Source: an uncultured Litorilinea sp. (GTDB lineage: Bacteria; Chloroflexota; Anaerolineae; Caldilineales; Caldilineaceae). Taken from it: a DNA stretch of 6,892 bases. Positions 1 through 5,849 of the stretch are shown here, piece by piece. The stretch covers positions 1-6,892 of the forward strand of contig CAKZVN010000107.1 in NCBI GenBank assembly GCA_937922105.1, written 5' to 3'. The stretch's first letter is position 1. Each line of letters begins with the position of its first letter. Made by a program: the position numbers and the translations under genes. The notes beneath the pieces are model-generated. The model was not told the DNA's origin. It made no database searches and saw only the letters and a list, made by a program, of their open reading frames with translations.

Positions 1-138
1 CTGCAATATCTGGAGACGCTGCGCACCCTGGGCGAAAGCGCCGCCACCAAGTTCGTCCTGCCCGTGGAGTTGACCACCTTGTTGCAACCCCTGAGCAAAC
101 ACCTACACAGCAGCAACGGGGGCGGCGCAAGTAGCTAA
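1..138 (+). CDS. C-terminal end of SPFH/Band 7 (stomatin/slipin-like) protein, partial
   Basis: The reading frame is open from base 1 and ends at TAA 136-138, giving 45 residues. Its core (YLETLRTLGESAATKFVLPVE, split here as YLETLRTLGES and ATKFVLPVE) resembles the end of the SPFH/Band 7 domain. There a helix with an 'LxxLxTLxE' pattern is followed by a 'TKFVxPxE' strand and a short 'LLxPL' helix. The last residues (SSNGGGASS) are a flexible, low-complexity tail. SPFH proteins are membrane-associated scaffolds that oligomerise and often influence membrane proteases or lipid microdomains. The start and most of the gene lie outside the window, so the assignment rests on a short stretch. The LacI-type palindrome of the next gene begins only 5 nt after the stop, so the regulatory region of the importer abuts this gene directly. 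Confidence 0.6.
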   Translation: MQYLETLRTLGESAATKFVLPVELTTLLQPLSKHLHSSNGGGASS

Positions 139-143
139 GCGCG

Positions 144-153
144 AAAACGTTTT
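144..153. promoter_or_regulatory. LacI-family-type operator palindrome
   Basis: AAAACGTTTT is a perfect 10-bp palindrome centred on CG at 148/149. With the preceding G (143) it closely matches the common LacI/GalR-family operator form TGAAAACGTTTTCA, also seen in cre sites. The outer positions are imperfect (CGA...TAC instead of TGA...TCA). It lies 7 bp upstream of the -35 box of the promoter that reads into a sugar importer operon, which is where such an operator would be expected. The regulator itself is not in the window. Binding is inferred from sequence and context only. Confidence 0.6.
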
Positions 154-169
154 ACTTGTTTTGACAAGT
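154..169. promoter_or_regulatory. Inverted repeat overlapping the -35 box
   Basis: ACTTGT (154-159) and ACAAGT (164-169) are perfect inverted copies separated by TTTG. The right arm overlaps the end of the -35 hexamer TTGACA (161-166). A dimeric regulator bound here would cover the -35 box and could repress directly. It could also be a chance repeat, since six-base arms are short. Confidence 0.3.
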
Positions 170-190
170 GAGGCGTGCACGTGCTATAGT
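161..190 (+). promoter_or_regulatory. Sigma-70-type promoter of the importer operon
   Basis: A perfect -35 hexamer TTGACA (161-166) is followed after 18 bp by TATAGT (185-190), which matches TATAAT at five of six positions. Transcription would start near 196-198, leaving a leader of about 310 nt before the binding-protein ATG at 509. No better promoter is visible closer to the gene. The combination with the LacI-type palindrome just upstream supports its assignment to the sugar importer. Confidence 0.7.
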
Positions 191-297
191 CAGGGTGTTC
201 CATCGTGGTTACAAGCGCATATCGCACAGAGCTTTCGTGGTCTACTCGGTTGTGACGTGGCGGTTTGTGTCTCTTAAACGGAGTGTCGTGTGTCTGC

Positions 298-309
298 CCA
301 CCTAGGTGG
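298..309. repeat. Perfect 12-bp palindrome in the leader
   Basis: CCACCTAGGTGG reads the same on both strands. It sits about 100 bp downstream of the predicted transcription start. Its right half also takes part in the hairpin at 302-340, so at the RNA level two pairings compete. As DNA it could be a binding site for a dimeric protein. No function is known from the sequence. Confidence 0.4.
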
Positions 310-340
310 ACGCGCTCGTCGTTGCCCTGCCTCCACCTGG
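302..340 (+). promoter_or_regulatory. Leader hairpin A
   Basis: Bases 302-310 can pair with 332-340. This forms a 9-bp stem with one G-U pair (core AGGTGGA with TCCACCT) and a 21-nt loop. It is the first of three potential stems in the leader of the binding-protein mRNA. The long loop makes it the weakest of the three. Confidence 0.35.
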
Positions 341-380
341 CACAGTGTTGTAAGTCGCAGGAGAGTTACCCGGTAGCAGG

Positions 381-410
381 CGGAGCGTGGGAAATACAAC
401 CCGCGCGCCG
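381..410 (+). promoter_or_regulatory. Leader hairpin B
   Basis: CGG-A-GCGTGGG (381-391) pairs with CCCGCGC-G-CCG (400-410). This gives ten base pairs, one of them G-U, with one A-G mismatch. The eight-nt loop AAATACAA is A-rich. GAGAG (361-365) can pair with TTCTC (411-415), which would enclose this stem in a further helix and make a compact domain. This fits a structured regulatory leader, but it matches no riboswitch class that I recognise. Confidence 0.45.
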
Positions 411-421
411 TTCTCAATGAA

Positions 422-450
422 GCTGCGCCATCCGGATCGGATGGCGCAGC
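422..450 (+). promoter_or_regulatory. Leader hairpin C, perfect 12-bp stem
   Basis: GCTGCGCCATCC (422-433) and GGATGGCGCAGC (439-450) are perfect inverted copies around a 5-nt loop GGATC. This is a very stable stem ending 58 nt before the ATG at 509. It is followed by ATTTGG rather than a T run, so it is a poor intrinsic terminator. It could be a pause or attenuation element, or a 5' structure that protects the binding-protein mRNA. Confidence 0.6.
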
Positions 451-493
451 ATTTGGTGGTATCTGCTGTCATTCCGCTCCCAGATTTGTGACC

Positions 494-500
494 AAAGGAA
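494..500 (+). promoter_or_regulatory. Ribosome binding site of the binding-protein gene
   Basis: AAAGGAA lies 8 nt before ATG 509 and fits that start. The in-frame GTG at 488 would place this site inside the coding sequence and has no good site of its own, so ATG 509 is preferred. Confidence 0.6.
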
Positions 501-508
501 AGCGACGT

Positions 509-1888
509 ATGAACACAGAGCTTGCTCGACAGAAGGTCTCGCGGCGGTCGTTCTTGATCGCAAGCGGCGCAACGGTAGCGGGGCTAGCCCTAGCAGCTTG
601 CGCACCGGCGCCCGCGGCCCAGTCCCCCAGCGCGCAAGCACCCGCACCCGGCGGCCCTGCCAAGACCGTCGTGCGCGCCCACATGGTGCAAAAACAGGAT
701 GTCTCCGATTGGATTCAGATGGGCTTGACGCAGGATATTGACGGCTTTGTCTCCAACAACCCGGATATTGACCTCCAACTGGAAACCGTGCCGGGCTGGA
801 CTGCCGAGTATATCCCCAAGATTCTCTCCTTTGCAGCCGCGGGCACGCTGGGTGATCTTGTTTGGTATCCCCCCCGCCATCGCTCCCACATCGCTTGGGG
901 CATAAGCTACGGCATTGTCACCGACATGGCCCCGCTCGCCGAGGCAGCAGGCTATGACTTCCTAGCAAACTTCTACCCCGGCGCGGTGGAGGTCAACAGC
1001 TATGAAGGCAAGACTTTCTGGATGTCCTACATCTCTGAACCTATCGTTCCCGTCATTGCCTACAACAAGACCAAAGTCGAGGCCCTGGGCATCGGTGAAC
1101 CGAGCGATGACTGGACTTTTGCCGAACTAGCTGACTGGGCGCAAGCTGGGACCAACGCCGACCACTTCGGCTATTACCGGGCCGATCGTGGCGGCAGCTT
1201 CGGCGGCGCCCCCTATCTGCGCCAGTGGGGTGTCGAACCCACCAGCGCCGACGGCACGCGTGCCACCTTCATGGATACGCCCGACGAGTTCATTGCCTCG
1301 CTCAAGTTCAACTACGATCTCATGAATACCTGGAAGGTGTCGCCTTCGCCCGCAGCCGGTGCCATCAACGCGCCGGAGCTCTTCGGCGGGCAAAAGGTCC
1401 TCGCCGTGGATATCTGGCCTTTCCGTATCCAGATCTACCCAGCTACCTTCACCGATTTCGAGATTGGGTTTGTGTTGACACCGGTAGTCAACCGCGGTGA
1501 TGCTCGACGCAGCATGCTCAACGAACACGTTTTCGGCATCACGACCGCCAGCAAGAACCCGGACAAGGCCTTCAAGGCGCTAACCTGGTTCTGCGGTAAG
1601 GAGATGAACGTGCAGGCGCTGGTACAGGGGCAAAAAGGCCCCATTGCCCGCGCCGATGTCTGGGCCGACGAGCGCATTTACGAAAGTGCCCCCACCTATC
1701 GCAAGCTCAAGCCCATCATGGACAACATCGAACCGGACTACCTGGTGGCGAACTTCCGTGGCGAAGAGTTCGACCAAGCCTATCAGCAGGCCTATGATCT
1801 GTTGGAGCTGGGCGAACTGCAACCGCAGGCAGCCGCAGAACAGATCCAGATGCTCTGCCAAGAAGTGTTGGACAAGGAACCGGCCTAA
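509..1888 (+). CDS. Carbohydrate ABC transporter substrate-binding lipoprotein (family 1 SBP)
   Basis: This 459-residue protein is the extracellular sugar-binding component of an ABC importer. It captures the substrate outside the membrane and passes it to the two permeases encoded next. The N-terminus has a twin-arginine motif (SRRSFL, residues 11-16), a hydrophobic stretch (17-30) and a lipobox LAAC (28-31). It is therefore probably exported folded by the Tat system and anchored by a lipid on Cys31. An Ala/Pro linker (about 32-50) precedes the globular part. The length and C-terminal pattern (NPDKAFKALTWF from residue 350) fit MalE/UgpB-like binding proteins. The family and role are clear from sequence plus the MalF/MalG-type neighbours. 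The sugar cannot be told; the LacI-type operator and downstream GH2 gene suggest a mono- or oligosaccharide. ATG 509 is chosen over GTG 488 because of the ribosome site at 494-500. It is the first gene of the operon and is flanked by strong hairpins on both sides. Confidence 0.92.
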   Translation: MNTELARQKVSRRSFLIASGATVAGLALAACAPAPAAQSPSAQAPAPGGPAKTVVRAHMVQKQDVSDWIQMGLTQDIDGFVSNNPDIDLQLETVPGWTAEYIPKILSFAAAGTLGDLVWYPPRHRSHIAWGISYGIVTDMAPLAEAAGYDFLANFYPGAVEVNSYEGKTFWMSYISEPIVPVIAYNKTKVEALGIGEPSDDWTFAELADWAQAGTNADHFGYYRADRGGSFGGAPYLRQWGVEPTSADGTRATFMDTPDEFIASLKFNYDLMNTWKVSPSPAAGAINAPELFGGQKVLAVDIWPFRIQIYPATFTDFEIGFVLTPVVNRGDARRSMLNEHVFGITTASKNPDKAFKALTWFCGKEMNVQALVQGQKGPIARADVWADERIYESAPTYRKLKPIMDNIEPDYLVANFRGEEFDQAYQQAYDLLELGELQPQAAAEQIQMLCQEVLDKEPA

Positions 1889-1899
1889 CCTTTATGCAT

Positions 1900-1928
1900 G
1901 GGAGGGGACGCGCTCTGCGTCCCCTCCC
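1900..1928 (+). promoter_or_regulatory. Intergenic hairpin between binding protein and permease
   Basis: GGGAGGGGACGC (1900-1911) and GCGTCCCCTCCC (1917-1928) form a perfect 12-bp, very GC-rich stem with a GCTCT loop, starting 11 nt after the binding-protein stop. No T run follows, so full termination is unlikely. In sugar importer operons such as malEFG, intergenic stems of this kind are known to stabilise the upstream mRNA and lower permease expression relative to the binding protein. That is the likely role here, by analogy. Confidence 0.7.
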
Positions 1929-1932
1929 CAGC

Positions 1933-1938
1933 GGAAAG
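1933..1938 (+). promoter_or_regulatory. Ribosome binding site deciding the permease 1 start
   Basis: GGAAAG lies 7 nt before ATG 1946. The in-frame ATG at 1898 would put the intergenic hairpin inside the coding region and encode an untypical 16-residue extension, so 1946 is the better start. Confidence 0.55.
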
Positions 1939-1945
1939 CCATCCT

Positions 1946-2905
1946 ATGAGTGTACAGCCTGCCACCCAATCCGCCGCTGTCGCTGCGCCGGAGAGCAAGC
2001 GCCGGCGTCGCTGGTCCCCCATGCAGCGTCGCGAAGCCATCGAGGGCATCCTCTATCTCTCGCCCTGGATCATCGGTTTCACGGTCTTTGTAGCCGGACC
2101 GCTGATTGCGTCCGGTTACCTGAGTTTAACCAAGTACAATGTCTTGCGACCGCCCCAGTTCATCGGGTTGAACAATTACATCTTCGCCTTTACCAAAGAC
2201 AGTCTATTCATCCCTTCGATCATCCGCACCTTCTACTTTGCGCTGCTCTCCGTGCCGCTGGCGATGATCGGCTCGTTGCTCATCGCAATTTTGCTCAACC
2301 AGAAGCTGGTCGCCACCACTGTCTGGCGCACCTTCTATTTCTTGCCCACGCTCACCCCGTTGGTAGCGGCAGCGCTGCTATGGCGCTGGATGCTTAACCC
2401 GGACGTAGGGCTAGTCAATTACCTGTTGGCCCAGATCGGCATCCAGGGGCCGGGCTGGTTAGCCAGCACAACGTGGGCGATTCCGGCGCTGGTGCTGGTC
2501 ACCCTCTGGGCCAGTGTCGGCGGCTCACGCATGATTATCTTCTTGGCAGGGTTGCAGGACGTGCCCAAAGAGATGTTGGAAGCCGCAGAGATTGACGGCG
2601 CAGGAACTTGGGACAAGTTCTGGAACGTCACCCTGCCCATGATCACGCCCACCATCTTTTTCAACTTGGTGTTGGGCATCATCTTTGCTCTGCGCACCTT
2701 CGAGGTCGCCTTCATCTCCACCGCAGGCGGTCCGGCGCGTGCCACCTGGTTCATCTCATTGCACATCTATCAGAACGCCTTTGTCAGTTTCGACATGGGT
2801 TATGCCTCCGCGCTGGCCTGGCTCTTTTTCCTGATTCTCTTCCTGCTGACCTACTTGCAATTCAAATTCTCGGGTCGGTGGGTGTTCTATGCAGGAGCGC
2901 GCTAA
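1946..2905 (+). CDS. Carbohydrate ABC transporter permease, MalF/UgpA-like
   Basis: This 319-residue inner-membrane protein is the first permease of the importer. A basic cytoplasmic N-terminus (KRRRRW around 18-23) precedes six hydrophobic segments at about 35-59, 97-117, 128-148, 178-201, 233-256 and 286-306. The conserved cytoplasmic EAA loop is present: EAA at 212-214, Gly218 and the closing LP at 230-231. This loop docks onto the ATPase subunit. The length is usual for short MalF-type permeases (UgpA, LacF, MsmF), which lack the large periplasmic loop of E. coli MalF. The start at 1946 rests on the ribosome site at 1933-1938 and on the hairpin that the longer reading frame would have to include. 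The gene is separated from the binding-protein gene by that hairpin and is followed after 1 nt by the second permease, so the two are surely co-transcribed and probably translationally coupled. The substrate cannot be inferred. Confidence 0.93.
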   Translation: MSVQPATQSAAVAAPESKRRRRWSPMQRREAIEGILYLSPWIIGFTVFVAGPLIASGYLSLTKYNVLRPPQFIGLNNYIFAFTKDSLFIPSIIRTFYFALLSVPLAMIGSLLIAILLNQKLVATTVWRTFYFLPTLTPLVAAALLWRWMLNPDVGLVNYLLAQIGIQGPGWLASTTWAIPALVLVTLWASVGGSRMIIFLAGLQDVPKEMLEAAEIDGAGTWDKFWNVTLPMITPTIFFNLVLGIIFALRTFEVAFISTAGGPARATWFISLHIYQNAFVSFDMGYASALAWLFFLILFLLTYLQFKFSGRWVFYAGAR

Positions 2906-2906
2906 C

Positions 2907-3815
2907 ATGGCCCAACATGTCCTCCAGCCTGCGCGTCCCTCGCGCACAGCCTCCATTCGCCTGAATACCCTGACGACGCGCACCCTAGTCTATCTCCTGG
3001 TCATCATCGGCGCGGTGCTCTCCATGGGTCCCTTCTTCTGGACCGTGGTCAGTTCGGGCAAGAACATCAACGAGCTATACCGCTACCCGCCCACCTTCTG
3101 GCCGGACAATCCACAATTTATCAAGAATTATGTGGAAGTGTGGACGGTCGTCCCCTTCGGGCGTTGGTTTCTCAACACCACCTATGTCACCGTCATGTCT
3201 TTGATCGGCACGGTGCTCTCGGCGACAATTGTGGCCTACGGTTTTGCCCGCTTCCGCGTGCCTGGGCGCGAGGCTTTCTTTTTCGTCACGCTGGCGACCA
3301 TGATGCTGCCGGTGGAAGTAACGCTCATCCCTACCTATCTGCTCTTCAAAGAGTTTCGCTGGATTGACACCTATCACCCATTGATTGTGCCGGCATGGTT
3401 CGGCGGCGGCGCATTCAATATCTTCCTCCTGCGCCAGTTCATCATGAGTATTCCGCTCGACTTGGACGAGGCGGCCAAGATTGACGGGGCCAGCAGTTGG
3501 CGCGTGTTATGGCAGATCATTGTGCCGCTGTGCAAACCGGCTATCGCCACCGTCGCCACACTCAGTTTCATCGCCAACTGGAACAATTTCCTCGGTCCAT
3601 TGATCTTCCTCAACACCGAGTCCAAATATGTCCTGGCAGTGGGACTACGCTATTTACAAAGCACCTTTGCCGGCGGCTCCGCGGTGGTCTCGCGACCGCA
3701 GGACCATCTGCTCATGGGCGCGGCGTTGATGGTGGCGTTGCCCTGTCTAATTCTCTTCTTTGTGGCGCAAAAATACTTTGTCCAGGGTATCGTCACCACC
3801 GGTCTAAAGGGATAG
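2907..3815 (+). CDS. Carbohydrate ABC transporter permease, MalG/UgpE-like
   Basis: This 302-residue inner-membrane protein is the second permease and pairs with the preceding one to form the translocation channel. Its first membrane segment is at about 27-48 and is followed by a periplasmic stretch. Further segments are at about 91-114, 122-146, 158-180, 212-234 and 268-288. The EAA loop is intact: EAA at 188-190, Gly194 and VPL at 206-208. The C-terminus (QKYFVQGIVTTGLKG) is the typical end of MalG-family proteins. ATG 2907 is chosen because GGAG at 2894-2897 lies 9 nt upstream. The in-frame ATG at 2889 overlaps the upstream gene and has no clear ribosome site. It is the last gene of the operon. 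No ATP-binding subunit follows, as in many importers that share one ATPase among several systems. Confidence 0.94.
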   Translation: MAQHVLQPARPSRTASIRLNTLTTRTLVYLLVIIGAVLSMGPFFWTVVSSGKNINELYRYPPTFWPDNPQFIKNYVEVWTVVPFGRWFLNTTYVTVMSLIGTVLSATIVAYGFARFRVPGREAFFFVTLATMMLPVEVTLIPTYLLFKEFRWIDTYHPLIVPAWFGGGAFNIFLLRQFIMSIPLDLDEAAKIDGASSWRVLWQIIVPLCKPAIATVATLSFIANWNNFLGPLIFLNTESKYVLAVGLRYLQSTFAGGSAVVSRPQDHLLMGAALMVALPCLILFFVAQKYFVQGIVTTGLKG

Positions 3816-3865
3816 GGGCGTCCGCGCGCGTCCGTGCCCGCGCCGAATTGCGGGCGCACGCCCTT
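3814..3865 (+). terminator. Possible terminator of the importer operon
   Basis: GGGCGT (3816-3821) pairs with ACGCCC (3858-3863), and A3814/G3815 can extend the stem with T3864/T3865. An inner stem GCCCGC (3836-3841) with GCGGGC (3850-3855) sits inside. Only three T residues follow (3864-3866), so the U tract is weak. The position directly at the stop codon of the last operon gene supports a role in ending transcription. The GC-rich context makes chance pairing likely too. Confidence 0.35.
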
Positions 3866-3877
3866 TGCGCCTATAAT
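3848..3877 (+). promoter_or_regulatory. Probable promoter of typA
   Basis: TATAAT (3872-3877) is a perfect -10 box. The best -35 candidate with 18-bp spacing is TTGCGG (3848-3853), which keeps only the TTG. Transcription would begin near 3884, about 67 nt before ATG 3951. The box lies inside the longer open frame that runs from 3834, which supports the shorter gene start at 3951. Confidence 0.5.
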
Positions 3878-3895
3878 GCACGCTGTCGAACGTTG

Positions 3896-3935
3896 CTGCC
3901 CGGTCCACACCGAACAGGGAAGGCCGGGCAGTTTT
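3896..3935 (+). terminator. Hairpin with T run in the typA leader (attenuator or operon terminator)
   Basis: CTGCCCGG (3896-3903) and CCGGGCAG (3924-3931) are perfect inverted copies. T3904-G3923 and C3905-G3922 can extend the stem to ten pairs with a 16-nt loop. TTTT (3932-3935) follows at once, then GTGTG. This is the shape of an intrinsic terminator. It lies downstream of the typA -10 box and only 15 nt before the start codon. It could therefore end read-through from the importer operon or act as an attenuator in the typA leader. Confidence 0.5.
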
Positions 3936-3950
3936 GTGTGCGAGGGAATC

Positions 3951-5849
3951 ATGGCACAACCGACTGCTGAACTGACCACGACCCAGAGCGCCGTGTCGAG
4001 CGCCCCGCCCGCCGGGGAGTATCGCACCCGCGCCGATATTCGCAATATCGCCATCATCGCGCATGTCGATCATGGCAAGACCACACTGGTTGACGGCATG
4101 TTGCGCCAAACCAATGTCTTTCGCAGCAACCAGCCAATGGCTGAGCGCGTGCTCGACTCCAACGACCTGGAGCGCGAGCGCGGGATCACCATTCTCGCCA
4201 AGAACACCGGCATCGTCTACAACGGTGTCACCATCAACTTGGTGGATACGCCGGGGCACGCCGATTTTGGCGGCGAAGTGGAACGCGTCATGAACATGGT
4301 AGACGGTGTCCTCCTCTTGGTGGATGCCGTGGAAGGCCCCATGCCCCAGACGCGCTTCGTCCTGCGCAAGGCGCTGGACAAGGGCCTCAAAGCCATCGTG
4401 GTCATCAACAAAGTGGACCGCCCCGCGGCCCGCCCCGACTATGCCGTCAATGCCACCTTCGATCTCTTCATTGACCTGGGCGCGGACGAGGAGCAGGCCG
4501 ACTTCCCGGTGGTCTATACCATCGGCCTGGAGGGTCGCGCCGGTCTTGAACCGGACAACTTGGCCCCGGACCTGCGCCCGCTCTTCGACACCATCCTGAA
4601 CTATCTGCCCGGCCCCACCGTGCGCATGGACGGCCCGCCCCAACTCCTGGTCACCACCCTGGAGTTCAGCCCCTATGTGGGCAAGATCGCGGTGGGGCGG
4701 CTGAGCAGCGGCACCTTGCGCACCGGGCAGACCATCCTCCAAGTCACCGCCGGCGGCGAGCAACGCCCCGGCAAGATCAGCCAACTCTATATCTTCCGCG
4801 ACCTCAAACGCATGGAAGTGGACGAAGTGCAAGCGGGCAACATCGTCGCAGTGGCAGGCATCGAGGGCGTAGGCATCGGCGACACCTTGACCGACCCCAA
4901 CGACCCGCAACCGCTGCCGCCCATCTCGGTGGAAGAGCCGACGGTACGCATGACTTTCAGCGTCAACGATTCGCCTTTCGCCGGGCGCGAGGGGCAATTC
5001 TTAACCAGCCGCCACCTGCGCGCCCGTCTCTTCGGCGAGTTGGAGCGCAACGTCGCCATGCGCGTCGAGGAGACCGACACCGCCAACAACTTCATCGTCT
5101 CCGGGCGCGGGGAACTCCACTTGGCGATCCTCATCGAGACCATGCGCCGCGAAGGCTACGAGTTTGCGGTCAGCCGCCCGGAAGTCATCTTCCGCAACAG
5201 TGACGAGGGTCTGCTGGAGCCGATGGAGATGCTCTATCTGGAAGTCCACAACGACTACCTGGGCACAGTCACCGAGATGCTGGGCGTGCGTCGCGGGCGC
5301 ATGGACCACATCCGCTACGGCGAAGACGGCACAGTCTATTGCGAATATCTGGTCCCCACGCGCGGCATGTTGGGCTTCCGCCAGCCTTTCCTCACCGCCA
5401 CGCGCGGCACGGGCATCTTCCACACGCTCTTCCACGGCTACGAGCCGTATCAGGGTGACATTGACACCCAGACCCACGGCTCGCTGGTGGCGCTGGAAAC
5501 AGGTACGGTCACCAGCTACGCCCTGCGCGAGCTGTCCCAGCGCGGCACGTTCTTTGTCCAGCCGGGCGACGAGGTCTATTCAGGCCAAATCGTGGGTGAG
5601 CACATCCGCGACGAAGACCTGGTGGTCAACGTGTGTAAGACCAAGCAATTGACCAACTTCCGCGAAAAGCCCAAGCAGGACAACGACGGGCTGAACGCCA
5701 TGCGCCGGCTCTCGCTGGACGACGCCATCGAGTATCTCTCCAACGAAGACCTCTTGGAGGTGACGCCCGTGGCGCTGCGCTTGCGCAAGAAAGAACTGCG
5801 CCACGAGATTCGCCAGCGCGCCGCCAAGCGCGCCAAAGAGGGCAAGTAG
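3951..5849 (+). CDS. typA: Ribosome-associated translational GTPase TypA/BipA
   Basis: TypA/BipA (632 residues) is a translation-factor GTPase of the EF-G superfamily. It binds 70S ribosomes and helps ribosome assembly, especially of the large subunit, under cold and other stress. The GTPase motifs are G1 AHVDHGKT (37-44), G2 RGITI with Thr80, G3 DTPGH (99-103) and G4 NKVD (153-156). The G5 region reads YTIGL (189-193) where E. coli BipA has YASAL. A beta-barrel domain II (about 225-315), an EF-G-like domain III (about 328-412, with SGRGELHL at 384-391), domain V (about 423-505) and the BipA-specific C-terminal domain (about 510-615, including QLTNFR and VTPVALRLRKKEL) follow in order. ATG 3951 is chosen because GAGGGA (3942-3947) precedes it and the promoter and hairpin lie upstream. 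The open frame itself continues back to 3834. The Ala/Thr/Ser/Pro-rich N-terminus (about 1-29) is longer than in E. coli (607 residues in all). It is a housekeeping gene, probably with its own promoter, lying between sugar genes. Confidence 0.97.
   Translation: MAQPTAELTTTQSAVSSAPPAGEYRTRADIRNIAIIAHVDHGKTTLVDGMLRQTNVFRSNQPMAERVLDSNDLERERGITILAKNTGIVYNGVTINLVDTPGHADFGGEVERVMNMVDGVLLLVDAVEGPMPQTRFVLRKALDKGLKAIVVINKVDRPAARPDYAVNATFDLFIDLGADEEQADFPVVYTIGLEGRAGLEPDNLAPDLRPLFDTILNYLPGPTVRMDGPPQLLVTTLEFSPYVGKIAVGRLSSGTLRTGQTILQVTAGGEQRPGKISQLYIFRDLKRMEVDEVQAGNIVAVAGIEGVGIGDTLTDPNDPQPLPPISVEEPTVRMTFSVNDSPFAGREGQFLTSRHLRARLFGELERNVAMRVEETDTANNFIVSGRGELHLAILIETMRREGYEFAVSRPEVIFRNSDEGLLEPMEMLYLEVHNDYLGTVTEMLGVRRGRMDHIRYGEDGTVYCEYLVPTRGMLGFRQPFLTATRGTGIFHTLFHGYEPYQGDIDTQTHGSLVALETGTVTSYALRELSQRGTFFVQPGDEVYSGQIVGEHIRDEDLVVNVCKTKQLTNFREKPKQDNDGLNAMRRLSLDDAIEYLSNEDLLEVTPVALRLRKKELRHEIRQRAAKRAKEGK

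Noticed and set aside
488..508. GTG 488 as the start of the binding protein
   Set aside because: The ribosome site AAAGGAA (494-500) lies inside this extension and fits ATG 509. The Tat signal is complete from ATG 509.
414..684. Small - strand open frames over the leader and signal peptide region
   Set aside because: They read through the leader hairpin and the Ala/Pro-rich linker in reverse. No ribosome site or recognisable protein feature was found.
1894..2397. Open frame of 167 codons on the + strand overlapping the first permease
   Set aside because: It is in a different frame from the well-supported permease, lacks a ribosome site and has the His/Arg/Ala-rich composition of a shadow frame.
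3834..3950. Upstream extension of typA by 39 codons
   Set aside because: The extension would span the -10 box and the terminator-like hairpin, has no ribosome site and is not typical of TypA. ATG 3951 has GAGGGA just upstream.
3804..4997. Long open frame of 397 codons on the - strand opposite the 5' part of typA
   Set aside because: It lies antisense to a clearly conserved typA. Its product is low in recognisable motifs and rich in His, Asp, Ala, Gly and Arg, as expected from reading a GC-rich gene backwards.
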